Source: Candidatus Bathyarchaeota archaeon (lineage in GTDB: Archaea > Thermoproteota > Bathyarchaeia > Bathyarchaeales > Bathyarchaeaceae). From it: a stretch of DNA of 8,721 bases. Below the pieces are notes generated by a model that was not told where the DNA came from, ran no database searches, and worked only from the letters and a program-made list of their open reading frames with translations. The stretch covers positions 1 to 8,721 of the forward strand of contig JAOUJL010000053.1 in the NCBI GenBank assembly GCA_029883255.1. The letters are read 5' to 3'. Position 1 is the stretch's first letter. Each line of letters opens with the position of its first letter. Shown here piece after piece: positions 5,531 through 8,721 of the stretch. The position numbers and the translations under genes are program-made.

Positions 5531-6829
5531 ATGAAAAGCAAATCCGTTTATCTTGTAGGCTTATTTGTATTATTCTCTTCCATGCTCTATACTGGAGTTA
5601 ACCCAGTTGTGGGGAAGTCTTCTGAGAGTGTAGGCGCTACGCAAAATGGAGTAGTGATGTTGTGGAACAGTTCTATGATGGCATATGATGTGGCAGTGTC
5701 AAAGGACGGTAACTACATAGCAGCTGTGAACAACACGGGCATATACTACTTTGCGTCAACCAATTCAACTCCAAAATGGTGGCATTCACCATCAAACACA
5801 TTCATATCCGTTGCAATATCGGCTGACGGAGAATGCGTAGTCGCAGGCGACAACAACGGACGCATACATTACTTTAATTATTCAACGGCAATAACTGGTG
5901 AGCGTCTATCTTCGGCATGGAACAGTACCTATATGTTTGGATCAGTTGAGAGAGGCACATTAGACATATCTGACGATGGAGAGTACGTTGCCATCGGCGG
6001 CACGGGTCCAAACATGTACTACTATGCTAATTGCAGTGCAAGAACAGGCTCCAACCAAAATGCCACCTGGACCGACTTCATTCCACGTGAGGTTCTTGCG
6101 GTGCATATTTCGCCAGACGGTAAATATGTGGCTGCTGGGGGAACTACTTACTCTTTCGGCGGTTTTGTTGCATTTTACAAAGATGCAAATTCAACTCCAT
6201 ATCCAACTGAACCAAACTGGTACGCTGCAAGTTCAATAAACAGTAGCATAAGAGATTTGGCGGTTTCTGATGATGGTTATGCCGTTGTTGCAATAGACAA
6301 TGCTTATAGTCTCCGCTACTGGGCAAATGCTACCAGTCTATCTGGCGATCCCAATGCAACATGGACAGCTGACGGGTATTTCTTTTCCTTAGACATAAGC
6401 TCTGACGGTGATGAAGTCATAGGTGGTATGGGCCTTCCGATGCCGTGTGGTCTACACTTTTGGACTGGCGCTCGCGTGCGATCTGGATCCAATCAAACGG
6501 AGGACTGGATCAGGTTTGAAGGATCAATCGTATGGGACGTGGCTATAAGTAATGACGGTGGAATAATCGCTGCTTCCGTGGAAAACGCCTCGTCTTACAA
6601 GGCATTGTTCTTCGAATCCGATGGTACTATGATAGGTGAATTTGACCTGCTTGAATCTAGTCCCTTTGTTTCCATGTCAGGAGACGGTAGCCTAGTAGCG
6701 GTGGCTGGCCTTGGCTTCGATAGTCTCTATGTGTTCGTCCCAGAATTCTCCTCATTCCTCATTCTACCACTATTCATGATAACAACACTACTAGCAGTCA
6801 TAGTCTACAGAAGAAAACATTCCATTTAA
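5531..6829 (+). CDS. Eight-repeat beta-propeller surface protein with C-terminal anchor, 432 aa
   Basis: A signal peptide (MKSKSVYLVGLFVLFSSMLY and a few residues more) is followed by eight repeats, each with an S-x-DG turn before a hydrophobic strand: 57-60, 97-100, 147-150, 194-197, 246-249, 290-293, 340-343 and 383-386. Spacing is 40-52 residues, usual for WD40/PQQ-like propeller blades. Most repeats have an aromatic strand (YYF, IHYF, LRYW, LHFW) and, in several, a W-T/W-N strand between blades. No catalytic motif is visible, so a binding or structural role is likely. The C terminus is PEF (404-406), a helix (about 408-426) and YRRK, matching the layout of the beta-helix protein upstream and predicting the same surface location and processing. 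Many N-x-S/T sequons are present. ATG 5531 has no strong ribosome site; a near-leaderless transcript from a TATA-like box at 5492-5500 is possible. Confidence 0.88.
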   Translation: MKSKSVYLVGLFVLFSSMLYTGVNPVVGKSSESVGATQNGVVMLWNSSMMAYDVAVSKDGNYIAAVNNTGIYYFASTNSTPKWWHSPSNTFISVAISADGECVVAGDNNGRIHYFNYSTAITGERLSSAWNSTYMFGSVERGTLDISDDGEYVAIGGTGPNMYYYANCSARTGSNQNATWTDFIPREVLAVHISPDGKYVAAGGTTYSFGGFVAFYKDANSTPYPTEPNWYAASSINSSIRDLAVSDDGYAVVAIDNAYSLRYWANATSLSGDPNATWTADGYFFSLDISSDGDEVIGGMGLPMPCGLHFWTGARVRSGSNQTEDWIRFEGSIVWDVAISNDGGIIAASVENASSYKALFFESDGTMIGEFDLLESSPFVSMSGDGSLVAVAGLGFDSLYVFVPEFSSFLILPLFMITTLLAVIVYRRKHSI

Positions 6830-6835
6830 CATTAG

Positions 6836-6868
6836 AAGGGGTAAAATTTTTTCTCGGTTTTACCCCTT
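6836..6868 (+). terminator. AAGGGGTAAAA/TTTTACCCCTT hairpin, module copy 2
   Basis: A perfect 11-pair stem (6836-6846 with 6858-6868) around an 11-base T-rich loop, starting seven bases after the propeller gene stop. It is nearly identical to 4894-4926. Confidence 0.7.
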
Positions 6869-6955
6869 TGAGTTCTCTATACTGAATGTCTATCTGATAG
6901 GGGAAAAAGTCCTGATTCCAACCTATTGAGTCATTCAACTTCAAGCTGAACCTTT

Positions 6956-6996
6956 CCTGCCCTGACCTAAGTCAGTCTGCCTTTTATCAGGGCAGG
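6956..6996 (+). other. Extra CCTGCCCTGA/TCAGGGCAGG hairpin inside module copy 2
   Basis: A perfect ten-pair stem (6956-6965 with 6987-6996) with a 21-base loop. It lies between the conserved TTCAAGCTGA box (to 6949) and the GCTGACGC hairpin, in a stretch absent from module copy 1. Confidence 0.6.
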
Positions 6997-7035
6997 GCAG
7001 TATTCCTGCACACACTACCACTTCCAATCATACGC

Positions 7036-7093
7036 TGACGCTGATTTTCAACTAGCATTTATCCAGCGTCATCTTTCACCGTTGATTTTTTTT
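7036..7093 (+). terminator. TGACGCTG/CAGCGTCA hairpin with T8 tract, module copy 2
   Basis: A perfect eight-pair stem (7036-7043 with 7064-7071), a 20-base loop, then CTTTCACCGTTGA (7073-7085) and T8 (7086-7093). The 3' part after the stem is conserved with 5037-5059. Confidence 0.65.
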
Positions 7094-7124
7094 GTGTGTG
7101 CGTTAAAATTTAGTTCCACACACA
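7094..7124. repeat. Intergenic palindrome family, copy E
   Basis: GTGTGTGCG, then TTAAAATTTAG (7103-7113), TTCC and ACACACA. The TG and CA runs are inverted repeats of each other. It directly follows the T8 run of module copy 2, in the same relative place as copy D. Confidence 0.6.
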
Positions 7125-7204
7125 ATGTCTTATGAAGACGCGCGCTACATGTCTCTAGACCGGAGGAAAAAGAGGAATTATGTGTTTCGTAACTTTTCTA
7201 TCGG

Positions 7205-7297
7205 CTACCACGCAGGACCATAGAAGTGTATGAAGAGAACGCAGCCTTCGGGCGCATCTTCGGGACCGTGTTCCACACCCGCTGGAATGAACCAGTT
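7205..7297 (-). pseudogene. C-terminal relic of a cupin-domain gene
   Basis: The minus-strand frame reads NWFIPAGVEHGPEDAPEG, then CVLFIHFYGPAW and a stop at 7207-7205. IPAGVEHGP is the final strand-turn region of small cupins, in which the histidine is one of the metal ligands, and EGC-hydrophobic-GPxW is a usual cupin ending. Immediately upstream the frame is closed by TGA (7300-7298), the residues beyond it are not cupin-like, and nothing resembling the N-terminal cupin strands is seen up to the next gene. The segment is visibly richer in G and C than the AT-rich spacer around it, as expected for coding remains. I read it as the 3' end of a decayed or truncated gene rather than a functional one. 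Confidence 0.5.
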
Positions 7298-7344
7298 TCA
7301 GGCATTCCCCAATTCAGTCGACAATTAGCCTTTTTCGGACAGAA

Positions 7345-7367
7345 AGGATAGGGGGAGGGGGTATCCT
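7345..7367. other. AGGATA/TATCCT stem with GGGGGAGGGGG loop
   Basis: A six-base inverted repeat (7345-7350 with 7362-7367) encloses 11 purines, G5-A-G5. It lies just beyond the broken end of the cupin relic. Confidence 0.5.
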
Positions 7368-7394
7368 GAAATTTTCAAAACAACTAAAAAAATT

Positions 7395-7415
7395 TGCGCG
7401 CGCACATGCATGCGC
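7395..7415. repeat. Alternating purine-pyrimidine tract, copy 4
   Basis: Twenty-one bases alternate without a break: TGCGCGCGC, then ACATGCATGCGC. It lies about 45 bp upstream of the TATA-like box of the nitroreductase gene. Confidence 0.65.
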
Positions 7416-7456
7416 CATACAATATAACTTAAGTTTCCAACTCTTATCTGAGAATG

Positions 7457-7464
7457 TTTAAATA
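7457..7464 (+). promoter_or_regulatory. TATA box for the ferredoxin-nitroreductase gene
   Basis: TTTAAATA is centred about 42 bp before GTG 7503, giving an expected transcription start near 7485 and a short leader that carries the ribosome site. Confidence 0.5.
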
Positions 7465-7488
7465 GCAAACATCGAGCCTCCAATTCCT

Positions 7489-7494
7489 GGGAGG
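7489..7494 (+). promoter_or_regulatory. Shine-Dalgarno site choosing GTG 7503
   Basis: GGGAGG ends eight bases before GTG 7503 but only two before the in-frame GTG 7497, so 7503 is the better start. ATG 7495 is out of frame. CCTCC at 7477-7481 could pair with GGAGG if transcription starts far enough upstream. Confidence 0.55.
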
Positions 7495-7502
7495 ATGTGC
7501 AC

Positions 7503-8327
7503 GTGACTTTGTTTGTTGTAGACGAGGAGAAATGTATTCGCGATGGAATCTGTGTTGAAACCTGCCCGCGTCAAATCATTGTATTAGAAAATCATGCGAC
7601 GGTTCCTGTGCCCACAGAAGATGCCGAAGAGCTTTGCATCACCTGCGGCCATTGCGTAGCTGTTTGTCCAACAGGAGCCATTTCCCTCTCAACTATTAAG
7701 CCAGAAGAATGTCCACCCATAAAAAAGGAATGGCTTCTGAGCCCAGAGCAAGCGGAGCATTTTTTGCGATCCCGCAGGTCGATCCGAACTTACACAGATA
7801 AAGCTGTAGACCGCGAAGTCCTCAGCAAACTGATTCAGTTAGCATGTTATGCGCCCAGTGGCCATAATAGCCAGCCAGTTCAATGGCTGGTTATCTACGA
7901 CTCCGATGAAGTGCAACGCTTGGCCGGTCTAGTTGTTGACTGGATGCGGAATCTCATTAACGAGCAACCGGCTTTATCTGCATCACTACATTCAGATCGC
8001 TTGGTGGCAGCCTGGGACGCTGGGAAAGACTGTATTTGTCGCAACGCACCTCACGTGATTGTTGCCCATGCACCAGAAGACCTTCTAGTTGCGCCGTCAG
8101 CCTGCACCATTGCGTTGACCTACTTGGAATTGGCAGCCCCTGCCTTTGGACTGGGGGCATGCTGGGCCGGGTATTTTGACTCAGCTGCCAATCTTTGGCC
8201 ACCGCTTAAGGACGCCCTAGAGCTCCCGGATGGACACGCGAGCTTTGGTGCAATGATGATCGGATATCCAAAATATAAGTACCAACGAATGCCGCTTCGT
8301 AATCAAGCGAAAATTAGTTGGCGGTGA
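7503..8327 (+). CDS. Ferredoxin-nitroreductase fusion protein (274 aa)
   Basis: Cytoplasmic flavoprotein of the nitroreductase family with an N-terminal two-cluster ferredoxin domain; such proteins pass electrons from iron-sulfur clusters to FMN, but the substrate cannot be read from sequence. Numbering from the GTG at 7497: ferredoxin motifs are CIRDGICVETCP (C13, C19, C23) and CITCGHCVAVCPTG (C47, C50, C53, C57). The nitroreductase part starts about 85, with RSRRSIRTYTDKAV (91-104), whose arginines usually contact FMN phosphate, APSGHNSQPVQW (119-130), and the GLGACWAGYF region (218-227), ending with a basic tail. The second cysteine of the first cluster motif is missing. Length is normal for the fusion. 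Codons look more GC-rich than in the neighbouring surface-protein genes, which may indicate transfer. It has its own promoter and no operon partner; the PhzF gene is convergent. Confidence 0.92.
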   Translation: MTLFVVDEEKCIRDGICVETCPRQIIVLENHATVPVPTEDAEELCITCGHCVAVCPTGAISLSTIKPEECPPIKKEWLLSPEQAEHFLRSRRSIRTYTDKAVDREVLSKLIQLACYAPSGHNSQPVQWLVIYDSDEVQRLAGLVVDWMRNLINEQPALSASLHSDRLVAAWDAGKDCICRNAPHVIVAHAPEDLLVAPSACTIALTYLELAAPAFGLGACWAGYFDSAANLWPPLKDALELPDGHASFGAMMIGYPKYKYQRMPLRNQAKISWR

Positions 8328-8330
8328 TTA

Positions 8331-8372
8331 TTAGCGCGCGCATCTTGGTCTTCCGCTTCCTTTTCCTCCCAT
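8331..8372 (-). pseudogene. 13-codon ORF with strong start signals, probable gene-front remnant
   Basis: On the minus strand GAGGTGAT (8385-8378) precedes ATG 8372 by five bases, and a TATA-like TTATATG lies near 8404. The frame reads MGGKGSGRPRCAR and stops at 8333-8331, three bases beyond the nitroreductase stop. The last codons are the GC-alternating motif. Such Gly/Lys/Arg-rich starts occur in DNA-binding proteins, but too little remains to assign it. Confidence 0.3.
8334..8343. repeat. GCGCGCGCAT motif, copy 5
   Basis: Identical to 539-548 and 2719-2728. It lies six bases after the nitroreductase stop codon and is followed by a pyrimidine-rich stretch (about 8344-8390) that may help end transcription. 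Confidence 0.6.
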
Positions 8373-8480
8373 TATTCATCACCTCTTCCTAAATTTCTAC
8401 ATATAACCCAATGCTTAAGAAAATTAATAACTAAATAAGAAAAAAATCGAATGAAAAGACAGGCGCACGGTTGAAGCTAT

Positions 8481-8721
8481 CTAAATGAGTTCTCCTTTGG
8501 CAACCATTACAACTTTTCCACCGACGTACACATCTATCTCTTCTCCTTTCTCTTCTGCTTTCAAAAGAAGCAATGATGGTCTCCCTATTTCGTAACCCTG
8601 TTCAACCCGAATGTCTATTCGGTCTTTTCCAAAGTAGCGATGTTTCACCAGATATCCTGCTAGGCAACCGTTTCCACTTCCCGTAGCCGGATCCTCTGGG
8701 ACACCATAATAATCAGCGAAA
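8481..8721 (-). CDS. PhzF-family protein, C-terminal 79 residues (start beyond window)
   Basis: The minus-strand frame runs from the right window edge to TAG at 8483-8481. It begins FADYYGVPEDPATGSGNGCL, containing the EDPATGSGNG signature of the second half of PhzF-like (phenazine biosynthesis-like) isomerases; the aspartate of this signature is a known active-site residue in PhzF. It continues with AGYLVKHRYFG, then RVEQGYEIGRPSLLLLKAE, then VYVGGKVVMVAKGELI, all characteristic of the family's last strands. It is thus an intact C terminus, not a fragment, cut by the window. PhzF-like proteins act in the cytoplasm as isomerases or epimerases on varied small molecules, usually as dimers; the substrate is unknown, and phenazine synthesis is not implied. 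It converges with the nitroreductase gene, 153 bases away. Confidence 0.9.
   Translation of the reverse strand, partial: FADYYGVPEDPATGSGNGCLAGYLVKHRYFGKDRIDIRVEQGYEIGRPSLLLLKAEEKGEEIDVYVGGKVVMVAKGELI

Noticed and set aside
1119..7124. CRISPR array or integron attC sites as an explanation of the dispersed palindromes
   Set aside because: Spacing is irregular (hundreds to thousands of bases), there are no unique spacers of equal length, no cas genes and no integrase.
7180..7233. 17-codon plus-strand ORF with AGAGGAATT before ATG
   Set aside because: Very short and overlaps the cupin relic on the other strand; the purine-rich site alone is not enough.
7226..7351. 41-codon plus-strand frame (VYEENAAFGRIFG...)
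   Set aside because: It is the mirror of the cupin relic in the same codon phase, has only a GTG start and no ribosome site.
8481..8721. Phenazine biosynthesis locus
   Set aside because: PhzF-like proteins are widespread outside phenazine producers and no other phz gene is seen.

Overview
The window looks like a piece of an archaeal genome, most likely a Bathyarchaeia-type member of the Thermoproteota. Three things support this. (i) Candidate promoters are single TATA-like boxes (for example TTTAAATA at 7457-7464) about 40-50 bp before start codons, paired with Shine-Dalgarno sites of the GGAGGTGA type. (ii) Two secreted proteins share a signal peptide / N-glycosylation-sequon-rich body / Pro-Glu-Phe + transmembrane helix + basic tail layout typical of archaeal surface proteins. 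(iii) Gene density is low, with long AT-rich spacers. The lineage is an inference from style; there is no rRNA or tRNA marker here.

Layout. 1-364 (minus): 5' part of a multi-pass membrane protein with a TTG start, cut by the window edge. 561-1064 (minus): DUF6125-like protein. 1242-1445 (plus): small two-helix membrane protein. 1552-2085 (minus): cysteine-rich DUF2284 protein. 2328-2591 (plus): small two-helix membrane protein, followed by a frameshifted small membrane-protein gene (2599-2882). 2949-3038 (minus): 29-codon ORF with a strong ribosome binding site. 3162-4838: large NosD-like parallel beta-helix surface protein. 5531-6829: eight-repeat beta-propeller surface protein. 7205-7297 (minus): relic of a cupin gene. 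7503-8327: ferredoxin-nitroreductase fusion. 8331-8372 (minus): a 13-codon ORF with a strong start. 8481-8721 (minus): C-terminal end of a PhzF-family protein, cut by the right edge.

The most unusual content lies between the genes. Each of the two surface-protein genes is followed by a copy of the same structured module: a GGGGTA/TACCCC hairpin with a conserved T6CTCG loop, two short conserved boxes, a GCTGACGC hairpin, a T8-9 run, a (TG)n run and a TTAAAATTTAA-centred palindrome. That palindrome belongs to a family of five dispersed copies with GT-rich left and CA-rich right flanks. A second dispersed motif is a run of alternating purine-pyrimidine based on GCGCGCGCAT, in five places and mostly in spacers. 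I see no CRISPR array, transposase, tRNA or rRNA.

Functionally, the beta-helix and propeller proteins form a plausible cell-surface pair. The nitroreductase fusion, DUF2284 and PhzF proteins look like unrelated metabolic or redox genes in single-gene transcription units. Only 2328-2882 resembles an operon.
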